DNA of 64,000 bases from Thermosynechococcus sp. HN-54 (GCF_023650955.1 NZ_CP098039.1:1240001-1304000); one strand, 5' to 3'; shown: positions 35,663-45,684, counted from the first letter of the stretch. The notes: generated by a model from the letters alone, not told the origin. Program-made: numbers and translations.

Positions 35663-37024
35663 ATGACACCGCCACGGATTGAAAACGTTGTCATTATTGG
35701 TTCTGGCCCTGCGGGCTACACGGCAGCCATCTATGGCGCTCGCGCCAACCTCAAGCCCTTCATGTTTGAAGGGTATCAAATTGGGGGTCTGCCCGGCGGC
35801 CAACTCATGACCACCACCGAAGTGGAAAACTTTCCCGGCTTTCCCGAAGGTATTCAAGGGCCACAACTGATGGCACGGATGAAGGCGCAAGCGCAGCGCT
35901 GGGGCACGGAGATGGTGACTGAAGATGTGATTCAAGTGGATTTTAATCAACGCCCCTTTCTCATTAGCTCAGCCGAGCGGCAGGTCTATGCCCACAGTGT
36001 GATTATCTGTACCGGTGCCACGGCCAAACGCCTGCATCTACCAGGGGAAGAGCAGTATTGGACAAAGGGAGTCTCCGCCTGTGCCATTTGTGATGGGGCA
36101 ACGCCGATTTTTAAGGATGTGGAGTTGGCAGTGATTGGGGGCGGCGATAGTGCAGCGGAAGAAGCAGTGTATTTGACAAAATATGGCTCCCATGTGCATC
36201 TCCTTGTCCGCAGTGACAAAATGCGCGCCAGTAAGGCAATGCAGGATCGGGTCTTTGCCAATCCCAAAATTACGGTTCACTGGCAAACGGAGGCGCGGGA
36301 GATCCTTGGGGATGGCAATTTAATGACGGGTCTGCGGATTATCAACAAAGCCACGGGGGAAGAATCTGTGCTGCCGGTGCGCGGCCTATTCTACGCCATT
36401 GGTCACACCCCCAATACCCAACTCTTCAAAGATTTTCTGGAATTGGATAGCGTCGGCTACATTATTACCCGTCACGGTACCCATACCAATGTGGAGGGCG
36501 TCTTTGCTGCGGGGGATGTCCAAGATCATGACTACCGTCAAGCGGTGACAGCGGCCGGCAGTGGCTGTATGGCTGCCCTTGATGCAGAACGTTGGCTCTC
36601 GGCGCGGGGTCTAATTCAGGAGTTTCATCAAACGGAAACCGAGACCAAACCCGCAGAAACAACGAAACCTACGACATCCCCAGAACAGGCGTTTGATCCC
36701 AATGCCATTAAGCATCGAGGTAGCTATGCGCTGCGCAAGCTCTTCCACGAGAGCGATCGCCTGCTGTTGGTGAAATATGTCTCCCCCACCTGTGGCCCCT
36801 GCCATACGCTCAAGCCGATTTTGGATCGCCTAGTTGAGGAATTTGACGGCAAGGTGCAGCTCATTGAAATTGACATCACTGAAGATAGCGCGATCGCTGA
36901 GCAAGCCGGCGTCACTAGTACACCCACGATTCAACTCTTCAAAAATAAAGAACTTCTAGAGGTGATGGTGGGCATGAAACCCAAGAGCCAATACCGCGAA
37001 ACCATCCAACGCTACCTTGCCTAG
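35663..37024 (+). CDS. NTRC-type NADPH thioredoxin reductase-thioredoxin fusion
   Basis: 453 aa. Residues 1-315 are an NADPH-thioredoxin reductase: FAD motif [16 protein letters not shown], redox pair C140-x2-C143 in [14 protein letters not shown] motif [12 protein letters not shown] and [10 protein letters not shown]. An acidic/Thr-rich linker (about 320-345) leads to a thioredoxin domain with C377-G-P-C380. In plants and cyanobacteria this fusion reduces 2-Cys peroxiredoxins using NADPH. A TSUP permease follows 19 bases downstream and may be co-transcribed. Confidence 0.95.
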   Translation: MTPPRIENVVIIGSGPAGYTAAIYGARANLKPFMFEGYQIGGLPGGQLMTTTEVENFPGFPEGIQGPQLMARMKAQAQRWGTEMVTEDVIQVDFNQRPFLISSAERQVYAHSVIICTGATAKRLHLPGEEQYWTKGVSACAICDGATPIFKDVELAVIGGGDSAAEEAVYLTKYGSHVHLLVRSDKMRASKAMQDRVFANPKITVHWQTEAREILGDGNLMTGLRIINKATGEESVLPVRGLFYAIGHTPNTQLFKDFLELDSVGYIITRHGTHTNVEGVFAAGDVQDHDYRQAVTAAGSGCMAALDAERWLSARGLIQEFHQTETETKPAETTKPTTSPEQAFDPNAIKHRGSYALRKLFHESDRLLLVKYVSPTCGPCHTLKPILDRLVEEFDGKVQLIEIDITEDSAIAEQAGVTSTPTIQLFKNKELLEVMVGMKPKSQYRETIQRYLA

Positions 37025-37043
37025 GCTCTAAGCCGCAAGTGGC

Positions 37044-37793
37044 ATGATAGGTGAGATTGGGCTACTCACACTTGCCGGTCTGGCGGCGGGCTTTGTCAAT
37101 GCCATTGCCGGTGGGGGAACGCTGATTAGTTTCCCGGCCTTGGTGGCGATCGGCTTGCCGCCAGTAGTTGCCAATCTCACTAGCACGGTGGCTTTGGTGC
37201 CCGGTTACTTGGGAGCAACGGTGGCGCAACGACAGGAGTTAAAGGGTCAGCAACAGCGCCTTGGTCGGCTATTCCCCAGTGCTGTGGCAGGGGGCATCAC
37301 GGGGGCAATGTTACTCCTGCACACCAACGAGGCACTGTTTAATGCCTTGATTCCCTATTTGCTTTTCTTGGCCGCTGTTCTCTTGGGGGTTCAGGAACAG
37401 GTGCGGGCTTGGTTACTGCGGCGAATCAGTTCCCCTGTTGTATCCGAGGTGGGAGCAATGCCCTTGGTGTTTTTGGCAGCGATCTATGGCGGCTACTTTG
37501 GTGCCGGGCTAAGTGTAATTTTGCTGGCGGTGCTGGGCATTGTCTTAGGGGAGAGTCTGACCCGCCTCAATGGTTTGAAGCAAATTTTGGCCTTTGGGAT
37601 CAATGTCGCTGCTGCAGCGTTTTTTGTGGTGTCGGGGGAGGTGGTGTGGCCTGCTGCTCTGGGGATGGCGATCGCCACCATTGTAGGCGGGCTTTTGGGG
37701 GGTAAATTTGCCCGTGCAGTCAGCCCTAGGCTCTTGCGCCGTACCGTGGTTCTTTTGGCCATTGTGCTAGCGATCATTTACTGGTTGCGATAG
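37044..37793 (+). CDS. TSUP (TauE/SafE) family membrane permease
   Basis: 249 aa, seven to eight hydrophobic segments. The family repeats are [22 protein letters not shown] at the start and [22 protein letters not shown] in the second half. Members move sulfite, sulfonates or other small anions; the substrate here is unknown. It lies 19 bases after the NTRC gene. Confidence 0.82.
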   Translation: MIGEIGLLTLAGLAAGFVNAIAGGGTLISFPALVAIGLPPVVANLTSTVALVPGYLGATVAQRQELKGQQQRLGRLFPSAVAGGITGAMLLLHTNEALFNALIPYLLFLAAVLLGVQEQVRAWLLRRISSPVVSEVGAMPLVFLAAIYGGYFGAGLSVILLAVLGIVLGESLTRLNGLKQILAFGINVAAAAFFVVSGEVVWPAALGMAIATIVGGLLGGKFARAVSPRLLRRTVVLLAIVLAIIYWLR

Positions 37794-37844
37794 GGATAAA
37801 CCACCCCACCGCAGATGGAAAATTCCGTGAGATTTGCCAAACAA

Positions 37845-37916
37845 AGCCCGTGACGAGGATTGAACTCGTGACCTCACCCTTACCAAGGGTGTGCTCTACC
37901 ACTGAGCTACACGGGC
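37845..37916 (-). tRNA. tRNA-Thr (GGT)
   Basis: The 72-base minus-strand sequence folds as a cloverleaf: acceptor GCCCGTG with CACGGGC, D-arm around GCTCAGTGGTAGAGC, anticodon stem CACCC/GGGTG with loop TTGGTAA (anticodon GGT), and T-arm GTCACGAGTTCAATCCTCGT region with the TTCAATC loop. The CCA end is not encoded. Confidence 0.93.
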
Positions 37917-37983
37917 AAAAATTCCCAGAGCTTTATCATAGCCCATTGGGGGAACAATTGCACAACGGGGCAGTGGGTTTTTC

Positions 37984-38766
37984 TTAAAAGTTCCGACGGG
38001 AGAAAATCCAAGTGGCGATCGCCAGCAGTGCTACCGTATAAATCACGCCATAAAAAGCATTGGCCACGAGTGCCGGTACAGAGGGCAGCATGCCATAGAC
38101 CGCTGTATTCTTAAAATCCAAGCGGGATAAATCGGGAAAGATCAGATAGAGAAATTGCATCAGTTGCCGTACGGCATCACTCTCCATCTTTTGGCTGAGG
38201 ATCACCAAGTTTTGGCTAAAGTGCCCCATAAAGTACAGTGCCACCGTTAGCAGCGTGGCAATCAAGGAACTGGTGAAACTGCCAAAAAGCAAAGCGGCTG
38301 CTGTCAACAGTGCCAGTTGCAGTGCAATGTACAGAGAGGTAACTATCAAAGGGCCGGCGGGATAGGCAAACTGGTTCAAGCTCATGAGAAGAAACAGAAT
38401 CAGCGTCATCAGTGCCACCAGCACCAGCAAAACTGCTGATAAGCCCAAATGTTTGCCAATAATAAATTCCGCCCGGCTGATGGGTTTCGCTAGCATGACT
38501 AGGATGGTGCGCTTTTCTATCTCTTTGTTGAGAAGACCGCCGCCAACGAAGGCCGCAATCAGCAAGCCAAAAAGGGAAATACCCGCCATCCCCACATCAA
38601 GGCTAATTTTGTCTTGGGTTCCTGCTGACACCTGTCCCAAAATCACGATCGCTAAGGCAAGGCCAATGGCAAATACAGCAGTGACGTAGAGAACCCGCTC
38701 CCGCAGGGTTTCATTGAAAACATTACGGCTAATTGTCCAGAGGCGACTCACCGTTAACGGCAACAT
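37984..38766 (-). CDS. ABC-2 type transporter permease
   Basis: 260 aa with six hydrophobic segments; the first cytoplasmic part NVFNETLRERVLYVTAVFAIG and LLNKEIEKRTILVMLAKPISRAEFIIGKHLG (quoted in part) are typical of ABC-2 permeases. The substrate is unknown. No ATPase adjoins it. An ATPase of the matching general class lies at 58652-59611, but a partnership is a guess. Confidence 0.8.
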   Translation of the reverse strand: MLPLTVSRLWTISRNVFNETLRERVLYVTAVFAIGLALAIVILGQVSAGTQDKISLDVGMAGISLFGLLIAAFVGGGLLNKEIEKRTILVMLAKPISRAEFIIGKHLGLSAVLLVLVALMTLILFLLMSLNQFAYPAGPLIVTSLYIALQLALLTAAALLFGSFTSSLIATLLTVALYFMGHFSQNLVILSQKMESDAVRQLMQFLYLIFPDLSRLDFKNTAVYGMLPSVPALVANAFYGVIYTVALLAIATWIFSRRNF

Positions 38767-38860
38767 GTCTGGTACCCCTTGAATTTACCCTCCTCTCAAA
38801 GAATACCCAATTTTGCTTTTTCGATAGCCTCAGCGTCCATAGGGAGAGCCGCTCGCTGTT

Positions 38861-39431
38861 TCACGGAGCAGTGGTATCTACGGCGGGGGCAGAGAGGTCA
38901 ATGCTTCTCAACTCGACGCGATCGCCCGCACGGTAACAACGCAGCAGCCAATCCCCCACTTGATTTTTCTGGTCAATATCAATCGCCATTTCCTCTGAGC
39001 TAGCGAGCACATACATCTACGAGGTTGGGATTACGACGGTCGAGATCGAACTTTTTGCCGCGATCGTAGGCTTCGGTGGCGGGTGAGAGCACTTCAACAA
39101 TGAGACAGGGGTAAGTGATGAAAAAAGGACTTTGGCGATCGCGATCATCACAGGTGACACTCAAATCAGGATAAGTAAAATTCGATGTCCCAAAAATATT
39201 CACGCGACAATCAGAAGTACAGGTTTTGCAGCCTTTACCCCGTAAGTGAGATTTGATAATTAACAAAAAGTTACCAACAATATCGCTGTGGTTTCTTGTA
39301 CCACCCGCCATCGCATACACGTAACCCTCAATCAGTTCATGCTTTTCTAACTGCTGCTCTTCCCACGCAAAGTATTCTTCGGGTGTGAAGTAGCGATCGC
39401 CCGTCTCTTTGGCCGTCACCATTGTCTGCAT
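38861..39431 (-). pseudogene. Uma2-family (DUF820) putative nuclease gene, frameshifted
   Basis: From the ATG at 39431 (MQTMVTAKETGDRYFTPEEY) the frame encodes a Uma2 domain with EKHELIEGYVYAMAGGTRNH, YPDLSVTCDDR and LIVEVLSPATEAYDRGKKF. After RRNPNLVDVCAR it stops at 39000-39002. The +1 frame continues the family sequence: YVLASSEEMAIDIDQKNQ, then GDWLLRCYRAGDRVELRSIDL, ending at 38861. A single-base insertion or equivalent near 39012-39018 explains both. The PD-(D/E)xK residues lie in the intact part, but the C-terminal strand is lost. Confidence 0.75.
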
Positions 39432-39560
39432 CTCTCGTGAAAACCTCACTCCTTTAGGATAGCCCGCCGTTTCCCTGACATCCCAAGGCCAACGTGCCAC
39501 AATAGGCGGTGGGGACGCAGTTAGGAGATTTAACGTAGTGGTTTTTGGAGAGGGTGCGAC

Positions 39561-41795
39561 GTGTCCCTAAGTTCAAGTGTTGATTCCCAAGCCCCTGAGG
39601 TAGCCATCCTGCGGGTGAGCGGTTTGCGCTGTGCTGGCTGTGTGCGATCCCTAGAAACCCAGCTCAAGGAGCAGCCCGGTGTGGATGCAGCGGCAGTGAA
39701 TCTGGTGACAGGAACCGCCGTGGTCACCTATTCCCCCACAGAGACAACACCGACAGCCATTGTGGAGCACATCAACCAAGGTCGGTTTCAGGCCACCCTT
39801 GCAGAAGCCAATGCCCTTTTGGAACTGCCCACGGCCTCTGAGGAAACCTCTTTGCCAAGGTTGGCGATCGCCCTTGTGCTCCTTATTCTCTCCAGCGTCG
39901 GACACGGCATTGATCTCCTGCCGGGGCACTGGCCAATGTTAGAAGCGATGATCTGGCACTGGGGTCTAGCAACCATTGCCCTTGTCCTGCCGGGGTGGGA
40001 GATTCTGCGGGAAGGAATGATAGGCCTGATCCAACATCGCCCGAATATGAATACGCTGGTGGCGCTGGGTGCCTTGGGGGCTTACCTCACCAGTACGGTG
40101 GCGTGGCTGTGGCCGGCCTTGGGGTGGGAGTGTTTCTTTGATGAACCGGTGATGATCCTTGGCTTTATTTTGCTGGGGCGATCGCTGGAGCAACGGGTAC
40201 GTCAACAGGCACAACGGGACTTGCGATCGCTCCTTGCCCTGCAACCGCAACAGGCGCTATGGCAACCCAGTTTGACCGCTACCGATCGCTGGCCCATTCC
40301 CATTAGTCGTATCCAAGTGGGGGACTGGTTGTGGGTGGACACTGGGGAACCCTTTCCTGCGGATGGCACGATTGTGGCGGGAGAGACCTTGGTAGATGAA
40401 TCCATGCTGACAGGAGAATCTCTGCCAGTGCCTAAGGGGGTAGGAGCCTCTGTTCTTGGCGGCAGTCGCAATGTTGGTGCTGCTGTGACCCTACGGGTAG
40501 AACGCTGTGGTCGCGCCTCATTTTTGGGACAGATTTTAGACCTCGTGGTGCAAGCACAAAACCGCAAAGCCCCGGTGCAGCAGATGGCGGATGTGGTAGC
40601 CGGCTATTTTGGCTATGGGGTGCTGGCGTTGGCGGCAGTAACGGCGCTCTTTTGGAGCGCGATCGCCCCCCATTTCTTTCCAGCTCTCACCAGCAGTACA
40701 CCCCTATTGCCCCTAAAGCTTGCCTTGAGTGTTCTGGTGATTGCCTGTCCCTGTGCCCTTGGCCTCGCTACTCCTATTGCGCTCCTTGTGGGAACCAGTC
40801 ATGCCGCTGCCAAAGGCTTAATTATTCGCGGCGGCGATGTGCTTGAGCGCAGTCAGCAGTTGGACACGATTGTGTTTGATAAGACGGGCACACTGACGAC
40901 CGGTGAACTGGCGGTGGCCGAGATCAACCTCTATGGCGATCAATCTTCAGAGGAAGTGCTGTATCTACTTGCCAGCCTAGAGCACAAGAGTCGCCATCCC
41001 CTTGCAGTGGCGATTCAGAAGGCGTGGGCTGCTACAAACCAGACAAGAGAGCTGGCAACGGTAACCGAGGTTGAAACTGCCCTCGGACTGGGGATCAGTG
41101 GCTGGATTGAAGGGCATCTCTATCGTGCAGGACGCCTCAGTTGGCTGCGTGAGCAGGGGGTTGACTGCCCTTCTCTAGAAGTGGAAACCCATGTGGCCTT
41201 GGCCTGCGATCGCCAGCTCATTGCTGTGGTGACTTTTCGCGATCGCCTGCGCCCAGAGGCAGTCAGCACTATTCAAGCCCTGCAAGCCCAAGGCTATGAG
41301 ATCCATGTCCTGACGGGGGACACTGCAAAGGCTGCACAGCATCTCCTAGAACCTCTCGGCCTACCGCCAAGGCATCTCCACACAGACCTCCAGCCGCAGC
41401 AAAAGCTGGCGCTCATTGAGGAGTGGCAAGCTGAGGGCAAAACAGTCGCCATGGTGGGGGATGGGATGAATGATGCTCCCGCTCTGACGGCAGCTCAGGT
41501 GGGCATTAGCCTTGGGACGGGCACAGAGGTCGCCATTGAAGCAGCCGATATTATCCTCACCCGCAATCAGCTGGGCGATCTGCTCGCCGTGCTAGAGCTA
41601 AGCCGCGCCACCTTCCGCAAAATTCAGCAAAACCTCCTCTGGGCGGTGGCCTACAATATCGTGGGCTTACCCCTTGCAGCGGGGGCTGCCTTACCCCTGT
41701 GGGGACTCAGTCTCACGCCGGGAATGGCTGCTGCTTGTATGGCTATGAGTTCGATTGCCGTTGTCCTCAATTCCCTAAGCCTTGGACGCCGTTGA
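39561..41795 (+). CDS. copper-transporting P1B-type ATPase
   Basis: 744 aa with a GTG start at 39561 and GGAGAG upstream. An N-terminal heavy-metal-associated domain has C24-A-G-C27 in GLRCAGCVRSLE. Membrane segments follow, then the TGES actuator (284-287), the membrane metal motif C396-P-C398 and the phosphorylation site D440-KTGT, with GDGMNDAPAL near the end. CPC with CxxC points to Cu(I). In cyanobacteria two such pumps (CtaA in the plasma membrane, PacS in thylakoids) feed plastocyanin; which one this is cannot be decided here. The 3' end overlaps the 2Fe-2S gene by 21 bases. Confidence 0.92.
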   Translation: MSLSSSVDSQAPEVAILRVSGLRCAGCVRSLETQLKEQPGVDAAAVNLVTGTAVVTYSPTETTPTAIVEHINQGRFQATLAEANALLELPTASEETSLPRLAIALVLLILSSVGHGIDLLPGHWPMLEAMIWHWGLATIALVLPGWEILREGMIGLIQHRPNMNTLVALGALGAYLTSTVAWLWPALGWECFFDEPVMILGFILLGRSLEQRVRQQAQRDLRSLLALQPQQALWQPSLTATDRWPIPISRIQVGDWLWVDTGEPFPADGTIVAGETLVDESMLTGESLPVPKGVGASVLGGSRNVGAAVTLRVERCGRASFLGQILDLVVQAQNRKAPVQQMADVVAGYFGYGVLALAAVTALFWSAIAPHFFPALTSSTPLLPLKLALSVLVIACPCALGLATPIALLVGTSHAAAKGLIIRGGDVLERSQQLDTIVFDKTGTLTTGELAVAEINLYGDQSSEEVLYLLASLEHKSRHPLAVAIQKAWAATNQTRELATVTEVETALGLGISGWIEGHLYRAGRLSWLREQGVDCPSLEVETHVALACDRQLIAVVTFRDRLRPEAVSTIQALQAQGYEIHVLTGDTAKAAQHLLEPLGLPPRHLHTDLQPQQKLALIEEWQAEGKTVAMVGDGMNDAPALTAAQVGISLGTGTEVAIEAADIILTRNQLGDLLAVLELSRATFRKIQQNLLWAVAYNIVGLPLAAGAALPLWGLSLTPGMAAACMAMSSIAVVLNSLSLGRR

Positions 41796-42299
41796 GCAAA
41801 CCAGCTCTCGAATCTGTTGAGCATTGGCGCGGGTCAGCCGTTTCTTGTGGGGCAGGACAACCACTGCAGGCCCTCGTTTGCATTCCCCCATACAGCCCGT
41901 CGCCTTCAGGGCAATGGGGAGCTGTTGTGCCTCTAATTCTTGCCACAGTTCCTTGGCGCCCCGCCGACAGCAGGAGGATTTTTGACAAATGAGCACCTTA
42001 CAGGGCTGAGAACTCTTTACTGCTGGGGGTTGAGCCGTTGCCAAAAATGCTAAATGGCTTGCCTTGTATTGCTTCACCCAACCATCGTACTTATTGCTGA
42101 TGGTTCCTTCGAGCCGCAGGCGATCGCCCACCTGGGGAACTTGCTCTAGTTCACGGCGCAATGACTTTTCCAGCTTAACCCAAACGGTTCCCGTGGTGGT
42201 TTTTAGAATCACAACTTTGGGTAGCCCCTTCTTGTAAAAGACCTCTTCGACTGTGCCCTCAAAGCAAAATGCTGGCAAATCAATAACACCAAGACCCAT
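41775..42299 (-). CDS. (2Fe-2S) ferredoxin domain protein
   Basis: 174 aa. The first 90 residues form a small beta-rich domain (FEGTVEEVFYKKGLPKVVIL, then QVGDRLRLEGTI). The second half is a thioredoxin-like 2Fe-2S ferredoxin with the cysteine pattern CKVLICQKSSCCRRG followed by ATGCMGECKRGPAVVVLP. Redox partner unknown. It converges on the copper ATPase with a 21-base overlap. Confidence 0.82.
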   Translation of the reverse strand: MGLGVIDLPAFCFEGTVEEVFYKKGLPKVVILKTTTGTVWVKLEKSLRRELEQVPQVGDRLRLEGTISNKYDGWVKQYKASHLAFLATAQPPAVKSSQPCKVLICQKSSCCRRGAKELWQELEAQQLPIALKATGCMGECKRGPAVVVLPHKKRLTRANAQQIRELVCSTASKA

Positions 42300-42409
42300 G
42301 GAGTGCAGACCTTGTTAATAATTTTTCTCAATAAATTGAGTTTAGCATATACGGAACGGTCTTGGAATCATCCTAGATCGTTGTGAGATTCATCCGAGGG
42401 AGAATAATT

Positions 42410-43231
42410 TTAGCCGGAGAGAATCCGCTCCCACTCTGCCAGTAGGTTGTCGATACTAGCGTCCGTTGTGCTACTCACATCACTGCTGATCACGCTTGCC
42501 ATCGGGGCATTATCAAGGTGGGTGCCCACTTCCTCAACGCTATTGGGAAAGAGTTCTTTGAGAGTGGGTTGGGCAGCGGGGGTTTCTTCTGACATCAGAT
42601 CGGACATCAAATAAATTTGGCGAATATCCGGCGGCAGATACTCCACGATGCGTGCTAGCCCCTCTTCTAAATGCTGGTTGAGTTCCTCAAGGCTGTAGGT
42701 TTCCCCTTGAACTTCTAGGTACGCACGCACACGCTCAAGGCCCCAGTGGAAGGTCTGGGTTGTCACGAGCACCAAGCGGCTGAGGGGATTGAGGTAGGCA
42801 AGACTGGCTTCCAAATAGCACCAAAGAGGCGGTGGTGCATCCTGCAGGACATAGCTAATGTGCTCAACACCGGGGAGTTCCTCTTGAATCAGGGTGGCGG
42901 TGCGGTTGACAATCCAATTGCGTAGGGAGCGAGCTTCCTCATCACCGACTTTCACTCCCTCAGGGGTAAACTCCACAAGATCAAAGCTAAAAAATAACCC
43001 ATGCCACACCTTGGCAAAAAGATAGTCTACCTGGACGGGCGATCGCCCGTGGTGTTGCAGCACACTATAGACAAGGGCGGCATAGCGACAATAAAGGGCA
43101 ACAAAGTAGCAGCCGCGATCGCGCTCATCCTGAAAAGCCTTGATCAGTGCTTCATCAGACCAAGTGAGTAGCGGCTGAATTAGAGGATGTTGCCGCTCCG
43201 CCATTATCGGAAAGGAAAGTGCCTTGACCAT
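42410..43231 (-). CDS. unknown protein with sigma-region-2-like N-terminus
   Basis: 273 aa from 43231, or 264 aa from the ATG at 43204; neither has a strong ribosome binding site. The segment SDEALIKAFQDERDRGCYFV, followed by LYCRYAALVYSVLQHHGRSP, has the hydrophobic pattern of sigma-70 region 2 (as in ECF factors). The middle (SRLVLVTTQTFHWGLERVRAYL, LPPDIRQIYLMSDLM) is not a convincing region 4. The C-terminal 60 residues are acidic and Ser-rich. It is probably a conserved cyanobacterial protein of unknown role; the sigma link is tentative. Confidence 0.55.
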   Translation of the reverse strand: MVKALSFPIMAERQHPLIQPLLTWSDEALIKAFQDERDRGCYFVALYCRYAALVYSVLQHHGRSPVQVDYLFAKVWHGLFFSFDLVEFTPEGVKVGDEEARSLRNWIVNRTATLIQEELPGVEHISYVLQDAPPPLWCYLEASLAYLNPLSRLVLVTTQTFHWGLERVRAYLEVQGETYSLEELNQHLEEGLARIVEYLPPDIRQIYLMSDLMSEETPAAQPTLKELFPNSVEEVGTHLDNAPMASVISSDVSSTTDASIDNLLAEWERILSG

Positions 43232-43302
43232 CTCACTGCCACTGAACCAGACAAACTGTCCTACGTCTTGGCCAAGTGGCCTATGCAGAATTCATCGTCG
43301 GG

Positions 43303-44085
43303 TCAGCCTTGGGTGCGATCACGAAACAGCGGCAGATAATCGCGGCTCTCCGTCCCCAGCCAGCGATCCCAAAAGGTGAAATAGAGGCCGTAATTACAGC
43401 GAAGCTGACTATGGTGCAAACTGTGGTGCGTTGCCCCGATTAACCACTGTCCCAACCAATGCTCGGCAAAGCCGCGGGGATAGATTTCTAAATTCAGATG
43501 ATTAATGACACTAGAGACGGTCATTAGGCTTAATTGAATGACAATTGCGTAGGGATGCAGGGGCACAAGCATAATAATCAGCGGCAGGAAAATTGCCTGT
43601 AGGAGTGCTTCCCACGGGTGAAATGAAAAGGCGGTCCAAGGAGACGCAACAATGCTATGGTGATGCACCCGATGGACACGGCGATAAATTTTCGGTTGGT
43701 GCATCCAGCGATGGAGCCAATAGTAATAGGTTTCGTGGAGCAGCAGCACAAGGCCAATACTCAGGGGGAAGTAAACGTAGTCCCAAAGGGAATTTAACTC
43801 TAGATAAACTGCTGTCCAGCCCCGCTGCCACATCACTGCGGCGATCGCCCCCGCGAAGGCAAAAATAGCCGCTGTCACCAACGACCAGCCAAACTCCCGC
43901 CAAAACTGTCCCCGCTGGTAGGGGCGCAAATTCACCCGCCGTTTCTTGAGGGGTGTCCAGGGAGCCACCGCAAATACAAGGGAAAAAAAGCCGGCCACCA
44001 GCACAAGGCGGCTGACCACCATTAAAAACATGACCCCAACCATAATGCCAAAGAGGTGGGGGTCACTGAGGTTGTAGGGAATCAT
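43303..44085 (-). CDS. sterol desaturase/fatty acid hydroxylase family membrane protein
   Basis: 260 aa. Histidine clusters for a di-iron site are present: HETYYYWLHRWMH, HRVHHHS and ATHHSLHHSQLRCNYG, with a further NHLNLEIYP. At least four hydrophobic segments flank them. Family members hydroxylate or desaturate lipids; the substrate here cannot be assigned. It is downstream of the hlip gene on the same strand, 24 bases away. Confidence 0.83.
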   Translation of the reverse strand: MIPYNLSDPHLFGIMVGVMFLMVVSRLVLVAGFFSLVFAVAPWTPLKKRRVNLRPYQRGQFWREFGWSLVTAAIFAFAGAIAAVMWQRGWTAVYLELNSLWDYVYFPLSIGLVLLLHETYYYWLHRWMHQPKIYRRVHRVHHHSIVASPWTAFSFHPWEALLQAIFLPLIIMLVPLHPYAIVIQLSLMTVSSVINHLNLEIYPRGFAEHWLGQWLIGATHHSLHHSQLRCNYGLYFTFWDRWLGTESRDYLPLFRDRTQG

Positions 44086-44109
44086 GCTAGAAAGTGCTAA
44101 ACACTCCTC

Positions 44110-44283
44110 CTAGACCCAGCCCAACCAGTGGAGCAAGCCCTCTCCTGTCCAATATTCCCATAACAAAAGAGCCACAAGGCCGATCATGGCAGCACGACCA
44201 TTGATCCGCTCAGCAAAGGTATTAAAGCCGTATTTGGGGGTTTCTAATTTTGGCGTGCGGCTTGGCTCCGTGGGGGTGGCCAT
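44110..44283 (-). CDS. high-light-inducible protein (Hlip), single-helix chlorophyll-binding protein
   Basis: 57 aa: a 20-residue hydrophilic N-terminus, then FAERINGRAAMIGLVALLLWEYW, of which ERINGRAAMIG is the ExxNGRxAMxG chlorophyll-binding motif of the LHC/ELIP superfamily. It ends LLHWLGWV. Hlips pair in the thylakoid membrane, bind chlorophyll and carotenoid and protect photosystem II assembly. It starts three bases after the rpmF stop, so the two genes share an mRNA. Confidence 0.88.
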   Translation of the reverse strand: MATPTEPSRTPKLETPKYGFNTFAERINGRAAMIGLVALLLWEYWTGEGLLHWLGWV

Positions 44284-44286
44284 GGA

Positions 44287-44469
44287 TTACTCCTGCTCGT
44301 CTTCGGTTTCTTCTTCAGCTTCAGGGAAGTAGAAGCCTTGGGCGCGCTCGGTCAAAATCGATTTGCCAATTGAGAGGGCGCGTTGAGCTTGGAGAGCAGC
44401 TTGACGCTTCCAGACCGCACGGCGCATACTGCGCTTGGACTTCGAGGTTTTCTTCTTGGGGCAGGCCAT
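44287..44469 (-). CDS. rpmF: 50S ribosomal protein L32
   Basis: 60 aa from the ATG at 44469: [20 protein letters not shown], then [20 protein letters not shown] and an acidic end. Typical L32 start with a lengthened acidic C-terminus. The frame is open further upstream but those residues are not family-like. First gene of a short rpmF-hlip unit. Confidence 0.94.
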   Translation of the reverse strand: MACPKKKTSKSKRSMRRAVWKRQAALQAQRALSIGKSILTERAQGFYFPEAEEETEDEQE

Positions 44470-44679
44470 GATGATCCCTAGGACTAACTTTCGCAATCTA
44501 CTAGTGTATCCCAAACGCTTCCCTAGGGCAACCACCGATCCCCCCTAGGGACGGCAATGTTCCTCTTTTTGCACAAAAAACTATCACAGAGGGACACCAC
44601 CCTTGTAATATCAGTAAGGGAATACTGAACCACCCCATCAGGGGATGTCCACTTCTACGAGCAAAGGGAATCGTCAGCT

Positions 44680-45684
44680 ATGAGCAGTAAGCCAGACCGT
44701 GTGGTTCTCATCGGCGTTGCTGGAGACTCCGGCTGTGGTAAATCAACGTTTTTGCGCCGACTGGCCGATCTGTTTGGCGAAGAGTTTATGACTGTGATTT
44801 GCTTGGATGACTATCACAGTCTGGATCGCAAGCAGCGGAAGGAAACGGGGATTACGGCTCTTGATCCCCGCGCCAACAACTTTGATCTGATGTATGAGCA
44901 GATCAAGGCTCTCAAAAATGGCGAATCAATCATGAAACCCATCTACAACCACGAAACGGGGACGATTGATCCGCCAGAGAAGGTTGATCCCAACCACGTG
45001 ATTGTGATTGAAGGGCTGCATCCCCTCTACGATGAACGGGTGCGATCGCTGATTGACTTTAGTGTGTATCTCGACATCAGCGACGATGTAAAAATTGCTT
45101 GGAAAATCAAGCGGGACATGGCCGAACGGGGTCACAGCTATGAAGACGTGATTGCTTCCATCAATGCCCGTCGTCCCGACTTCATGGCCTATATCGATCC
45201 CCAAAAGCAGTACGCTGATGTGGTCTTGCAAATTCTGCCGACCCAATTGGTCAAAGAGGAAAAAGTGGGCAATATTCTGCGGGTACGGATGCTGCAACGG
45301 GAAGGCATCCCCGGCTTTGAGCCAGTCTATCTCTTTGATGAAGGCTCGACAATTACTTGGATTCCCTGCGGTCGTAAGCTCACCTGCTCTTATCCAGGCA
45401 TTCGCCTCAGCTACGGACCTGATGAATACTATGGTCACCCCGTTTCCGTGCTAGAAGTGGACGGTCGCTTTGAGAAACTTGATGAACTGATTTACATTGA
45501 GAGCCACCTGAGTAATACTTCCACCAAGCACTATGGGGAAATGACAGAATTACTCCTGCGGCACCGTGACTATCCGGGTTCGGACAATGGTTCGGGGATG
45601 TTTCAAGTGCTAACGGGGCTGAAGATGCGTGCCACCTATGAGCGCTTGACCTCGCGGGATGTGGCCACTGTCACCAACCGCTAG
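44680..45684 (+). CDS. prk: phosphoribulokinase
   Basis: 334 aa Calvin-cycle kinase making ribulose 1,5-bisphosphate. P-loop GVAGDSGCGKSTFLRRL includes regulatory Cys19; Cys41 lies in VICLDDYHSLDR. These form the thioredoxin-sensitive disulfide. A second pair, C230 and C236 (WIPCGRKLTCSYPG), is also present as in other oxygenic phototrophs. VIVIEGLHPLYDERV is the family signature. AAAGGGA precedes the ATG. It binds CP12 and GAPDH in the dark in related species. Confidence 0.97.
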   Translation: MSSKPDRVVLIGVAGDSGCGKSTFLRRLADLFGEEFMTVICLDDYHSLDRKQRKETGITALDPRANNFDLMYEQIKALKNGESIMKPIYNHETGTIDPPEKVDPNHVIVIEGLHPLYDERVRSLIDFSVYLDISDDVKIAWKIKRDMAERGHSYEDVIASINARRPDFMAYIDPQKQYADVVLQILPTQLVKEEKVGNILRVRMLQREGIPGFEPVYLFDEGSTITWIPCGRKLTCSYPGIRLSYGPDEYYGHPVSVLEVDGRFEKLDELIYIESHLSNTSTKHYGEMTELLLRHRDYPGSDNGSGMFQVLTGLKMRATYERLTSRDVATVTNR

